A DNA stretch of 64,000 nucleotides, taken from positions 2,046,001 through 2,110,000 of the forward strand of contig NZ_QBKS01000001.1 of assembly GCF_003054285.1 (NCBI RefSeq). The letters run 5' to 3'. This stretch comes from Litoreibacter ponti. GTDB lineage: Bacteria; Pseudomonadota; Alphaproteobacteria; Rhodobacterales; Rhodobacteraceae. This document shows, piece by piece, positions 43,189-51,538 of the stretch. The notes below the pieces were generated by a model. It ran no database searches. It saw nothing but the letters and a program-made list of their open reading frames with translations, and had not been told where the DNA came from. How positions within the stretch are numbered: the stretch's first letter is position 1; every line of letters starts with the position of its first letter. The translations under genes were made by a program, and so were the position numbers.

Positions 43189-43693
43189 TCTGCAAAGGCA
43201 TCGCCCCCGCACAGACCGGCTCAAGCCGCTGCGGGTGGCGCACCGCATGCTGCTGGGCGACGGATGCGTCGTAGAGCTCTGCCACCGGGGCCAGCGTGTC
43301 CGGGTCCACCACCACGCGCAGGTTGATGAAACGCAGAATTTCGGCTGCGCGTGGGGGCGAAATCTGCAACGTGACGACGATGTAGTCGGTATCGCACCAC
43401 CGCGCGCGATCCACCCGCAGCGGCGCAAGGTCCGGGTCGCCGTTTTCGTCCAAGGGAACGATGGCCTGCACCCCCCGCGCCTTGTCGCGCAAGATTAATC
43501 CATCCTCCCAGCGTCCGCGCCAATGAAGCACAAAGTCGGGCGTCTCAACGGCGTAGTAGGTCTGGTAATTGGTCAGCTCATAGGCGGGGTAGACCAGCAG
43601 GTAATCCCCCAGCTCCGGCCCGAAGGACGGCAGCGCGTCGGCACAGGCCACCCCAGCCCATAGCGCCGCCGCCAAGCCGCAAGCCGCCCTCAC
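43178..43693 (-). CDS. Small exported protein of unknown function
   Basis: A 171-residue protein with a signal peptide (about residues 1-18, ending WAGVACA). The rest is beta-rich (YLLVYPAYELTNYQTYYAVE, 20 residues) with two further cysteines, and no recognisable domain. It is translationally linked by a 4-base overlap to the upstream MarR-family gene, which may control it. Confidence 0.65.
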   Translation of the reverse strand: MRAACGLAAALWAGVACADALPSFGPELGDYLLVYPAYELTNYQTYYAVETPDFVLHWRGRWEDGLILRDKARGVQAIVPLDENGDPDLAPLRVDRARWCDTDYIVVTLQISPPRAAEILRFINLRVVVDPDTLAPVAELYDASVAQQHAVRHPQRLEPVCAGAMPLQIRP

Positions 43694-44106
43694 TCGAGCG
43701 CCGCCCGGGTCTGGCCCAGCATGTTGCGCATGTTCTTCAGCCGCTCGACCCCCAGCTTGCCTTCCACGGCGGTGGCCAGCTCGGCAGAGACCTCTGCCAG
43801 TGCACGCACGACACCCTCGCCCGCAGGCGTCAGTTCGACACGTTTGGCGCGGGCGTCATTTGGGTCGGCGCTGAGCGTGACATATCCGCGGCGCAGCAGG
43901 CTTTGCACATGGCCCTGCACCGCCTGCTTCGTGACCCCGCGCGTCCGCGCAATGGCCCCAAGGGACGGGGTCTCGCGCGCCTGATGCAACACCTGCGCGT
44001 CCACGAGGCTCGCATCGGTGAAGCCTCGGTCCGCAAGGCCGCGCATCATCGCGGCGTGTAGGGCAGCCAGGGTGGTGGCAAGATCTGTTTCGATGTCGTC
44101 GCTCAT
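43690..44106 (-). CDS. MarR-family transcriptional regulator
   Basis: A 138-residue winged-helix regulator. The recognition region is SLGAIARTRGVTKQAVQGHV (20 residues), followed by the wing RGYVTLSADPNDARAKRVEL (20 residues). It heads a two-gene unit with the exported protein and is separated from mscL by a strong terminator. Ligand unknown. Confidence 0.88.
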   Translation of the reverse strand: MSDDIETDLATTLAALHAAMMRGLADRGFTDASLVDAQVLHQARETPSLGAIARTRGVTKQAVQGHVQSLLRRGYVTLSADPNDARAKRVELTPAGEGVVRALAEVSAELATAVEGKLGVERLKNMRNMLGQTRAALE

Positions 44107-44164
44107 CGGGGGCGTCCTTGGTCAATGTCCTTGTCGAACAATAAGCCGCGCGCCCGGAAAGCAA

Positions 44165-44192
44165 AAGGCCCGCCTCCCCCGAGGCGGGCCTT
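44165..44192 (-). terminator. Intrinsic terminator after mscL
   Basis: AAGGCCCGCCTC pairs with GAGGCGGGCCTT around a short CCCC loop. Read on the minus strand it is followed by TTGC and T-rich sequence. It lies 24 bases after the mscL stop; the stem is also well placed to end any transcript from the marR side. Confidence 0.85.
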
Positions 44193-44216
44193 CTTTCATT
44201 TCGTCGCCGTCTGGCG

Positions 44217-44645
44217 TCAGGATTTCTTCAGCTCGGCCAGGATGTTTGCCAAAAGCTCTTCCTGCGTGGGGCCTGCGGGCTCCTCTTCGGCCGGGGCCTC
44301 CTCTTTCTTCTCGGAGGCCTCCTTGACGCGGTTGACCATCTTCACGAGCATGAACACCACGAAGGCGATGATCAGGAAGTTGATGATGGCCATCACGAAG
44401 CGGCCGATGGCGAACACGGCCACGCCTGCTTCGGTCGCCGCCTCGATGGAGGCGAACTCGCCCTCGCCCAGGACGTAGAACCAGCCCGAGAAATCAATCC
44501 CGCCGGTGAACAACGCGATGATCGGATTGATCAGGTCGCCCACCAAGGAGCTGACGATGGCCGTGAAGGCCGCGCCGATGATGATACCAACAGCCATGTC
44601 CATGACATTGCCCTTGGCGATAAAGTCCTTGAATTCTTGAATCAT
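44217..44645 (-). CDS. mscL: Large-conductance mechanosensitive channel
   Basis: A 142-residue inner-membrane channel that opens under hypo-osmotic stress. The amphipathic N-terminal helix is MIQEFKDFIAKGNVMDMAVG (20 residues), TM1 includes IIIGAAFTAIVSSLVGDLI, and TM2 is at about 79-104; the C-terminal bundle is rich in Glu and Lys. The ATG at 44645 is the family start; an in-frame upstream codon adds 28 residues not seen in MscL. Confidence 0.95.
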   Translation of the reverse strand: MIQEFKDFIAKGNVMDMAVGIIIGAAFTAIVSSLVGDLINPIIALFTGGIDFSGWFYVLGEGEFASIEAATEAGVAVFAIGRFVMAIINFLIIAFVVFMLVKMVNRVKEASEKKEEAPAEEEPAGPTQEELLANILAELKKS

Positions 44646-44796
44646 AAATTCGGTCTTCCCTAGTTCCGTTGGCTTAAACGCCAGATATTTCTGTGCGCTC
44701 ATTCGTAGGTACCGTGTCTTTTTACGCACCTATCCCCTACTTCATTAACCGATTGTTTCCTTTAAGTAAGGGGAAACAAACGAAAGGCACCTCCCT

Positions 44797-45492
44797 ATGT
44801 CGAAACTTGCCGATTTTCCGATCACCGCCCGCTGGCCTGCAAAGGACCCGTCGGTGTTGCAGCTCTATTCCTTCCCCACGCCCAACGGGGTGAAGGTCTC
44901 CATCGCGCTCGAAGAGATGGGCATCCCCTACGAGGCCCACACCGTCACGCTGTCCGACAGCGACGTCAAAAGCCCTGAGTTCCTGTCGCTCAACCCCAAC
45001 AACAAGATCCCCGCCATCGTCGACCCCAATGGACCAGACGGCCCGCTGGGCCTGTTCGAGAGCGGCGCGATCCTGCTCTATCTTGCCGACAAGAGCGGCA
45101 AGCTGGGTGGCGATACCCCGTCCGAGCGCGCCAAGATTACCCAGTGGCTGATGTTCCAGATGGGCGGGCTCGGCCCGATGTTCGGCCAGCTTGGCTTCTT
45201 CTCGAAATTCGCGGGCTCCGAGTGGGAGGATAAGCGCCCTCAGCAACGCTACATCGACGAGGCCAAGCGCCTGATGGCCGTGCTGGAGAAAGAGCTGGCA
45301 GGGCGCGAGTGGATCGCTGGCGACTATTCCATCGCCGATATCGCCATCGCGCCGTGGCTGCGCGCGCTCGACTTCTACGGCGTCAAAGAGCTGCTGGGCT
45401 GGGAGGATCATCCCAATCTGGTGGCCTATCTCGACCGGTTCGTGGCCCGCCCGGCGGTCCAAAAGGGTCTCGTGACCCCGCCGCGCGAATAG
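44797..45492 (+). CDS. Glutathione S-transferase-like protein
   Basis: A 231-residue GST of the Nu/YghU-like type. The N-terminal thioredoxin-like domain includes LYSFPTPNGVKVSIALEEMG (20 residues) near 24-43 and the cis-Pro region NKIPAIVDPNGPDGPLGLFE (20 residues) near 69-88 with the ESG glutathione-binding motif; the C-terminal domain is helical with SIADIAIAPWLRAL near 170. Likely a glutathione-dependent peroxidase/disulfide reductase. Confidence 0.9.
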   Translation: MSKLADFPITARWPAKDPSVLQLYSFPTPNGVKVSIALEEMGIPYEAHTVTLSDSDVKSPEFLSLNPNNKIPAIVDPNGPDGPLGLFESGAILLYLADKSGKLGGDTPSERAKITQWLMFQMGGLGPMFGQLGFFSKFAGSEWEDKRPQQRYIDEAKRLMAVLEKELAGREWIAGDYSIADIAIAPWLRALDFYGVKELLGWEDHPNLVAYLDRFVARPAVQKGLVTPPRE

Positions 45493-45558
45493 CAGCGCGC
45501 GGTGCCATAGGAAAGAGTTAACGCGGGCGGGGTACAACCCGCCCCGTCTAGACGCAAA

Positions 45559-45700
45559 ATGTGGTTCTTGGGGTCTGCTCGCACAAAGGCAGGCCACTTT
45601 CGATCACCGGTGAGACGGGGTCCATCAAGCCCCACAGGAAGGTGCGGGATTTTCAACCCCGTCCCAGCGCGACCATATCGGCGGCGCCGCCTTTTTCTCT
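45559..45700 (+). ncRNA. Candidate structured RNA: three-way junction plus terminator
   Basis: In the 301-base gap between the GST gene and ytoQ. The closing stem pairs ATGTGGTT (45559-45566) with GACCATAT (45671-45678), extended by TTGG with CCAG. Inside are hairpin GTCTGC / GCAGGC (45573-45594) and a long hairpin GACGGGGT / ACCCCGTC (45614-45663). A GGCGGCGCCGCC block with TTTTTCTCT follows (45680-45700). I cannot assign an RNA family; a 6S- or SRP-like RNA is a guess. A separate GGGCGGG / CCCGCCC hairpin at 45525-45544 probably ends the GST transcript. Confidence 0.45.
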
Positions 45701-45793
45701 CAGTATGCACATCACCGAGCTTGTCGATCTGCACCACGCCCGGGCTTGCCCCGGCGCGGCTCTTGTGCTGGCCGGGCGGGTTTGACGCGCCTG

Positions 45794-46243
45794 CTAGCCT
45801 GGCAGCTTGCCGGTCAGCACGTAGCGCAGGATATCGGCGACCTTGGCCGGGTCATCGGTCACGGCAAGCGCGGCCGCGTCGACCTCTTTGAGCGGATGCT
45901 GATGCTCTGCCCCGTGCACCACGATCAGTGACTTGCCCAGCGCCGCGGCGAAGCCCGCGTCAAAGGCCGCGTTCCACTGCTTGTACTTCTCGCCAAAGCG
46001 CACCACCACCACGTCGGCATCGGCGATGCCCTTGCGGGTGCGGATCGCGTTCATCATCGCGCCCTTGTGGTCGTGCCAGTACTTCTGGTCCTCGGCCCCA
46101 AGGATCGCCACGCCGCAATCATCGGAGGCCGCGTGATCGGTGACCGGCGCATCAAAGCTCACATCAAGCCCTTTGGAGCCCGCGATGATCTGCTCGCGCC
46201 AGTCGGTGTGGATTTCGCCAGAGAGGTATACTTTCAGCGTCAT
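45794..46243 (-). CDS. ytoQ: YtoQ-family protein
   Basis: A 149-residue protein matching the YtoQ family: KVYLSGEIHTDWREQI at the start, GAEDQKYWHDHKGAMMNAIR (20 residues) near 60-80, and ADVVVVRFGEKYKQWNAAFD (20 residues) near 89-108. The ATG at 46243 removes a poorly matching extension. YtoQ is related to the nucleoside 2-deoxyribosyltransferase fold, but no activity is known. Confidence 0.85.
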   Translation of the reverse strand: MTLKVYLSGEIHTDWREQIIAGSKGLDVSFDAPVTDHAASDDCGVAILGAEDQKYWHDHKGAMMNAIRTRKGIADADVVVVRFGEKYKQWNAAFDAGFAAALGKSLIVVHGAEHQHPLKEVDAAALAVTDDPAKVADILRYVLTGKLPG

Positions 46244-46310
46244 GGGTCGGTGCTCCGCTTGGTTGCTTTGGCCACAGATGTGGCGCGCGCCCGCAAAGGC
46301 AAGGCGGCCC

Positions 46311-48701
46311 CTAGCTGCGCAGCACGCCGCCGGTGGCCTTGGTGACTTTCTCGACGATCTTGGCGCTGATCGCCTCGATATCCTCGTCCTTGAGCGTCTT
46401 GTCCTGCGGCTGCAGGCGCACGGTGATTGCCAGCGACTTCTTGCCCTCGCCCAAGGCGCCGCCGATGAACTCGTCAAAGACGCGCACCTCTTCGATCAGC
46501 ACCTTGTCGGCACCGCCCGCGGCGTTGGTCAGGGTCAGCGCCTCGACACCTTCGTCGACGACAAAGGCGAAGTCCCGTTCCACGGCCTGCAGGTCCTGCA
46601 GGTCCAGCGCCGGGCGGGTCGCGGATTTGGCGCGCGGCATGGGGATCTCTGCGGGCCACAGCGTGAAAGCCATCGCGGCCCCCTTGATCCCGTAATGCGA
46701 AAGCACCTTGGGGTGCAGCTCGCCGAAGATGCCCAGCACCTTCTTGGGGCCGAGGCAGATCTTGCCGTGACGCCCGGGGTGCCACCAACCCTGCGCGCCG
46801 CGCAGGATCTGCACCTTGGCAGGCGCGCCCATGGCCGACAGCACGGCTTCCGCGTCGGCTTTGACGTCATAGACATCGACCGCGCGGCGGGCGCCGTGCA
46901 CGTCTTTCGGCCCCGTGTGGCCGATCAGCAGGCCCGACGCCAGCAGGTGCTGCTCTTCCGGTTCGCCGCCATGGAAGGCAGGCCCGACCTCGAACAGCGC
47001 CATGTCCGCGAAGCCGCGCGCCTGATTGCGGGCCGCCGCTTGCAGCAGGCCGGGCAGCAGCGCCGGGCGCATATGCGACATCTCGGAGCTGATCGGGTTC
47101 TCCAGCCTCGTCGCGTCCTCGCCACCGGCAAACATCGCCGCAGAGGCCGCATCGATGAAGGAGTAGTGCACGCACTCATTATACCCCAGCGCCGCGATGG
47201 TGCGCCGCGCGATCTGCTCGCGCTTTTGCATCGGTGTCAGGATCGGCTTCGGCACGCCAGAGGTGACGCGCGGCAACGGGCGACCTTCGAGCTTGGTCAG
47301 CGACGCGATGCGCGCGACCTCTTCGACCAGATCGGCCTCGCCCTGCACATCGGGGCGCCAGCTGGGCACGTTCGCCATGTCGCCGTCGAGCGTGAAGCCC
47401 AGCGCCTCAAGCGAGGCGCGCTGTGTGTCGGGCGGGATTTCCATACCGACCAGCGATTGCACCCGGTCAGTGTCGAGCTTGTAGGCGCGGGAATGGTCCG
47501 GGATCTCGCCCGCCACGACCACCTCGGACGGCTCGCCACCGCACAGGTCGAGGATCATGCGCGTGGCATGCTCGAGGCCCACAGGGGTCCATTCCGGATC
47601 AATGCCGCGCTCGAACCGGTAACGCGCGTCGGAATTGATCTTCAGCTTACGGCCCGTGTGGGCCGTGCGGATCGGATCGAAGAACGCGGCCTCAAGAAAT
47701 ACTTCGGTGGTCACCTCGGTGCAGCCGCTCTCCGCGCCGCCCATGATGCCGCCCAGGCTCTCGACGCCATTGTCGTCGGAGATCACGCACATGCCGGGCT
47801 CCAGCGTGTATTCTTTGTCATCAAGCGCCAGAAGCGTTTCGCCGCCGTCCGACAGATGCACCCGCAGATCACCCTTCACCTTGGCCGCATCAAAAACGTG
47901 CAGCGGGCGGTTGCGGTCATAGGTGAAGAAGTTGGTGATATCGACAAGCGTCGAAATCGGGCGCAACCCGATGGCCTTCAGCACATCTTGGAGCCATTGC
48001 GGCGAGGGCCCGTTTTTGACGCCCTTGATCACCCGTCCGTAGAATACCGGGCAGGCATCTGTATCGTCGATGGTCACATTGATCGGGCAGGGGAAGGTGC
48101 CGGGCACCGGATCGGCGTCGCGCGGCTTCAGCGTGCCCAGACCGCGGGCGGCCAGATCGCGGGCAATGCCGCGCACGCCCAGCGCGTCGGGGCGGTTGGG
48201 GGTGATGGCGATTTCGATCACAGTGTCGACCTTGGACGGGTCATTCTCGGCCAGCCAGTCGGTGAAGCTTTGACCGACCTCACCCGATGGCAGCTCGATA
48301 ATGCCGTCATGCTCTTCGCTCAGCTCCATCTCCCGCTCGGAGCACATCATGCCGAAGCTCTCGACGCCGCGGATCTTGCCCACGCCGATGGTCGTGTCGA
48401 TGCCGGGCACATAGGTGCCGGGCTTGGCGACCACGACGGTGATGCCTGCCCGCGCATTGGGCGCGCCGCAGATGATCTGGGTCTCGCCCTCGTCCGTCTG
48501 CACCTGGCAGACACGCAGCTTGTCCGCGTCGGGGTGTTTTTCGGCGGAATTGACATAGCCGATGGTGAAGGCAGACAGGCGCTCGGCGGGGTTTTCGACC
48601 CCTTCAACTTCGAGCCCAAGGTCGGTCAGGGCATAGAGGATGTCATCCAGAGAGGCCTCGGTGTCGAGGTGGTCTTTCAGCCAGGACAGGGTGAATTTCA
48701 T
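46311..48701 (-). CDS. pheT: Phenylalanine--tRNA ligase beta subunit
   Basis: A 796-residue subunit of the (alpha-beta)2 phenylalanyl-tRNA synthetase. Its order is the start MKFTLSWLKDHLDTEASLDD (20 residues), the tRNA-binding EMAP/OB-like domain (about 39-150; HPDADKLRVCQV), B3/B4 editing domain, B5 domain, catalytic-like domain, and a ferredoxin-like anticodon-binding domain ending TLKDEDIEAISAKIV. In many bacteria it follows pheS directly; here 1.3 kb with two opposite-strand genes separates them. Confidence 0.96.
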   Translation of the reverse strand: MKFTLSWLKDHLDTEASLDDILYALTDLGLEVEGVENPAERLSAFTIGYVNSAEKHPDADKLRVCQVQTDEGETQIICGAPNARAGITVVVAKPGTYVPGIDTTIGVGKIRGVESFGMMCSEREMELSEEHDGIIELPSGEVGQSFTDWLAENDPSKVDTVIEIAITPNRPDALGVRGIARDLAARGLGTLKPRDADPVPGTFPCPINVTIDDTDACPVFYGRVIKGVKNGPSPQWLQDVLKAIGLRPISTLVDITNFFTYDRNRPLHVFDAAKVKGDLRVHLSDGGETLLALDDKEYTLEPGMCVISDDNGVESLGGIMGGAESGCTEVTTEVFLEAAFFDPIRTAHTGRKLKINSDARYRFERGIDPEWTPVGLEHATRMILDLCGGEPSEVVVAGEIPDHSRAYKLDTDRVQSLVGMEIPPDTQRASLEALGFTLDGDMANVPSWRPDVQGEADLVEEVARIASLTKLEGRPLPRVTSGVPKPILTPMQKREQIARRTIAALGYNECVHYSFIDAASAAMFAGGEDATRLENPISSEMSHMRPALLPGLLQAAARNQARGFADMALFEVGPAFHGGEPEEQHLLASGLLIGHTGPKDVHGARRAVDVYDVKADAEAVLSAMGAPAKVQILRGAQGWWHPGRHGKICLGPKKVLGIFGELHPKVLSHYGIKGAAMAFTLWPAEIPMPRAKSATRPALDLQDLQAVERDFAFVVDEGVEALTLTNAAGGADKVLIEEVRVFDEFIGGALGEGKKSLAITVRLQPQDKTLKDEDIEAISAKIVEKVTKATGGVLRS

Positions 48702-48919
48702 GCGTCTCGCCTATTCTCAATCGGGGCCCTGCGCACGGCGCGGGCCGGTTGGCCCCTGCTACCGCATCAATAAGGCAGAGAAAAGGGACCGGAATAATTT
48801 GAGAGGACTTGTCTTTGTTACGCATTTGTTCAGGAAGCCTTAATATTGCCACAATTTAGGGCCAAGTTAGTCACAAGTGGGGCAGACAAACGTGATTCTC
48901 AGTTTCTGAGGAAGGTGTT

Positions 48920-49114
48920 ATGAATATTCTGTTCGACGTCATCCAAAGCGTCTTCAAGCCGTCCCTGGTCGCTCTGTCGATCGCATTCGGGGTCGCGATC
49001 ATTTCGTTCAATGGTTCGCCTTACTCGGTCGATAAGAACTCCATTGACCTCACCAACCTGAGCTGCCCGGTCGTCATGGACGTGATCTGCGGCCCGGGAA
49101 GCATCTTCAAGTAA
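48920..49114 (+). CDS. Small hydrophobic protein of unknown function
   Basis: A 64-residue protein with a hydrophobic stretch at about 12-30 (PSLVALSIAFGVAIISF) and two cysteines near the C-terminus (LSCPVVMDVICGPGSIF). The ATG has a GAGGAAGG site 6 bases upstream. It sits between pheT and pheS on the opposite strand. It could be a membrane peptide or a secreted small protein; I do not recognise a family. Confidence 0.6.
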   Translation: MNILFDVIQSVFKPSLVALSIAFGVAIISFNGSPYSVDKNSIDLTNLSCPVVMDVICGPGSIFK

Positions 49115-49176
49115 GGCGCTGTTAAGCGGCTTGCGGCTAGACACGCCACTGCACCCCGTTTCCAAGGACGGCGCTG

Positions 49177-49863
49177 ATGGCGAACCTCTCTGAACACCCT
49201 CCTACGTGTGTGCTGCATATCGGCAAGACCGGTGGCAGCTACATGCGCTCTCTTCTCCGACATAACGAGACCCGCTGGACCCGCCCGCTGCATCTGCTGG
49301 GCCATGGCGGCACGCTGCGCGGCTCCGCCAAGCGCTTCGGCGACGACCGGCGGCTGGCCTTCGTCGTGCGCGACCCGGTGACCCGGTTCGTGTCGGCCTT
49401 CTACTCCCGCCAGCGCCAAGGCCGCCCGACCTATCAGGTAGACTGGACTCCGGAGGAAGCCGCGGCGTTCTTGTGGTTCGAGCATGCCGAGGACCTGGCC
49501 TTGGCCCTGCGCTCCGACGTGCCTCGCGCGCGATCCGCGGCACTTTACGCAATGGGCGCGATCCAACACCTGCAACGCGATCTGCGGTTTCACCTAGGCG
49601 GGCCCGAGCAGCTTTTGGCCGAGCGGGACAACATCGCCGTTTGCGTCGATCTGGATCGCCTCGATACGCATACGGACGACATCATGGAGCGGTTGGGGGT
49701 GCCGGACTACCAGTTCCCACTTGCGCCCCGTCGCCATGCCTCCCCGGCCCCGTTGCCTGCCTTGAGCCCAGATGCCGAGGCGGCCTTGCGGGCGCATTGG
49801 GAAGAAGAGTTTGAGCTATATTCAGTGGCGCTCAGCATTGCTGAGCAGCTGGGGCTGGGGTAA
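49177..49863 (+). CDS. Sulfotransferase-like protein
   Basis: A 228-residue protein with the PAPS-binding motifs of the sulfotransferase family: 5'-phosphosulfate loop HIGKTGGSYMRSLLR (residues 14-28) and 3'-phosphate motif VVRDPVTRFVSAFYSRQ near 63-79. Acceptor is unknown; marine bacteria use such enzymes on surface glycans. It ends in a four-hairpin element that overlaps its TAA. Confidence 0.78.
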   Translation: MANLSEHPPTCVLHIGKTGGSYMRSLLRHNETRWTRPLHLLGHGGTLRGSAKRFGDDRRLAFVVRDPVTRFVSAFYSRQRQGRPTYQVDWTPEEAAAFLWFEHAEDLALALRSDVPRARSAALYAMGAIQHLQRDLRFHLGGPEQLLAERDNIAVCVDLDRLDTHTDDIMERLGVPDYQFPLAPRRHASPAPLPALSPDAEAALRAHWEEEFELYSVALSIAEQLGLG

Positions 49864-49953
49864 GCCCGTTCGAACGGGCTTTGACATGCGATTTCGAAAT
49901 CGCATGGAAACCGCCTTCTAAGGCGGTTTCAAAAAGCCGCTTCGAAGCGGCTT
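49862..49953 (+). repeat. Tandem-hairpin element with four near-perfect palindromes
   Basis: Four consecutive palindromes spaced about 24 bases apart: AAGCCCGTTCGAACGGGCTT (49862-49881), ATGCGATTTCGAAATCGCAT (49886-49905), GAAACCGCCTT-CT-AAGGCGGTTTC (49907-49930) and AAGCCGCTTCGAAGCGGCTT (49934-49953). It begins on the second base of the TAA and ends TTGCGCC. Three are perfect 20-base palindromes centred on TTCGAA. There is no T-run. Confidence 0.9.
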
Positions 49954-49976
49954 GCGCCCAAAAGCTACGTCCAGTC

Positions 49977-51050
49977 CTAGCGGCTGAGGCCTGCCGCGAG
50001 GTTCGGCTGGTCGAGAGACGCGAAGCCGTAATGGCGCAACCAGCGCAGGTCGCTGTCGAAGAAGGCACGCAGATCGGGGATGCCGTATTTCAGCATCGCG
50101 ATCCGGTCGATCCCCATCCCGAAGGCAAAGCCCTGGTACTTGGCCGGGTCGATGCCGCCCGCCTCCAGCACCTTCGGGTGCACCATGCCGGAGCCCAGGA
50201 TTTCGAGCCAATCGTCGCCCTCGCCCACTTTCAGCTGGCCGCCCTCCCACGAGCAGCGGATGTCGACCTCGGCCGACGGCTCGGTGAAGGGGAAGTGCGA
50301 GGCGCGGAAGCGCAGCTCGACATCGTCGACCTCGAAGAAGGCTTTGACGAATTCCTCCAGCACCCATTTCAGGTTCGCCATGGAGATGTCCGTGTCGATC
50401 GCCAGACCTTCGACCTGATGGAACATCGGCGTGTGGGTCTGGTCGTAATCGGCACGGTAGACGCGGCCCGGGCAGATCACCCGAATGGGCGCGCCGTGTT
50501 GCAGCATCGAACGGATCTGCACCGGCGACGTATGGGTGCGCAGCACATGGGGCGGGCGATTGTCGCCTTCATCGCGGTGCATGTAGAACGTGTCCATCTC
50601 GCCGCGGGCCGGGTGGTGGCTGGGAATGTTGAGCGCGTCGAAATTGTGCCAATCGTCTTCGATCTGCGGGCCTTCGGCGACCGCAAATCCGAGATCGGCA
50701 AAGATGGCGGAGACCTCTTCGGTCACCTGGCTGATCGGGTGGATCGTGCCCGCAGGCCGCCCGCGCCCGGGCAGGGTCACATCAAGCCATTCCGTCTTCA
50801 GGCGTTCATCCAGCGCGGCATCGGCCAGCCCGGCCTTCTTGGCGGCGATGGCGGAATTGACCTCGTCTTTCAGCGCGTTCAGGGCGGGCCCTGCGACCTG
50901 TCGCTCTTCGGGCGTCATCTTGCCCAGCTCGCGCATCTTCAGGCTGATCTCGCCCTTCTTGCCCAGCGCGGCGACGCGCAGCGCTTCCAGCGCGTCCTCG
51001 TCGGCGGCCTCGGCGATTTGGCTGAGAAACTTGGCTTTCAGATCGTCCAT
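49977..51050 (-). CDS. pheS: Phenylalanine--tRNA ligase alpha subunit
   Basis: A 357-residue class II synthetase subunit carrying the active site. The N-terminal coiled coil (about 1-90) is followed by the catalytic domain with class II motif 2 near FRASHFPFTEPSAEVDIRCS (20 residues, about 270-289), and motif 3 GFAFGMGIDRIAMLKYGIPD (20 residues). Interaction with PheT follows from the family. Its nearest downstream gene on the same strand is pheT, past the sulfotransferase-like and small genes. Confidence 0.96.
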   Translation of the reverse strand: MDDLKAKFLSQIAEAADEDALEALRVAALGKKGEISLKMRELGKMTPEERQVAGPALNALKDEVNSAIAAKKAGLADAALDERLKTEWLDVTLPGRGRPAGTIHPISQVTEEVSAIFADLGFAVAEGPQIEDDWHNFDALNIPSHHPARGEMDTFYMHRDEGDNRPPHVLRTHTSPVQIRSMLQHGAPIRVICPGRVYRADYDQTHTPMFHQVEGLAIDTDISMANLKWVLEEFVKAFFEVDDVELRFRASHFPFTEPSAEVDIRCSWEGGQLKVGEGDDWLEILGSGMVHPKVLEAGGIDPAKYQGFAFGMGIDRIAMLKYGIPDLRAFFDSDLRWLRHYGFASLDQPNLAAGLSR

Positions 51051-51304
51051 GACGGCCCCATCATTACTGCGTGTGCCCTGCTACCCAGCGGCTGGGCCGA
51101 TTGCAAGATGCGCAGAAAGCCGCTGTCGCGCGCGCGGGATGCTGCCCAATGCGGAGGCAATCGCGAATTTTTCTGTGGACAAGTCGCAAGAACACAAGAA
51201 TTGGTCAAATTTCCTATTCAAAACACAAAATAATGTAGGCTACGCTAAGTAAACTGAGGCCGGAGTTGGCCTATACCCGCGGTTAAATGTTTTGAGGAAC
51301 GAGT

Positions 51305-51514
51305 ATGCGCGCCAATCTGTACTCCCATCGCTTGAAGACTGTTCTTCAGCACACGGTGGTCGAGCTTGGCGTCACCATGTCGATCGACGACGAAGGTGCG
51401 GACCTGTCCCTTGCAGAAAGCGAAGCAGTCCTGCGGGAAACCGCGGACATGCTCCGGATCAAGGTAACCATCGAAAAGAACGGCGCGACAACGACCGCAA
51501 CATTTTACCGTTAA
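51305..51514 (+). CDS. Small soluble protein of unknown function
   Basis: A 69-residue protein (MRANLYSHRLKTVLQHTVVE, 20 residues; ending KNGATTTATFYR). Mixed alpha/beta composition, no cysteine, no signal peptide. A GAGGAACGAG-type site precedes the ATG. It starts a plus-strand cluster with an OmpA-like protein and a small membrane protein. The 254 bases upstream (51051-51304) are AT-rich near 51180-51290 and hold the divergent pheS promoter. Confidence 0.6.
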   Translation: MRANLYSHRLKTVLQHTVVELGVTMSIDDEGADLSLAESEAVLRETADMLRIKVTIEKNGATTTATFYR

Positions 51515-51538
51515 TCAGTAAACTCTTTGGGGAGAGAC

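Noticed and set aside
45559..45700. SRP RNA (4.5S) or tmRNA
   Set aside because: The conserved SRP loop GGAAGGAAGCAGC and the tmRNA tRNA-like ends are absent.
46140..48773. 877-codon plus-strand frame
   Set aside because: Entirely antisense to pheT; protein is His/Arg/Gly-rich without family motifs.
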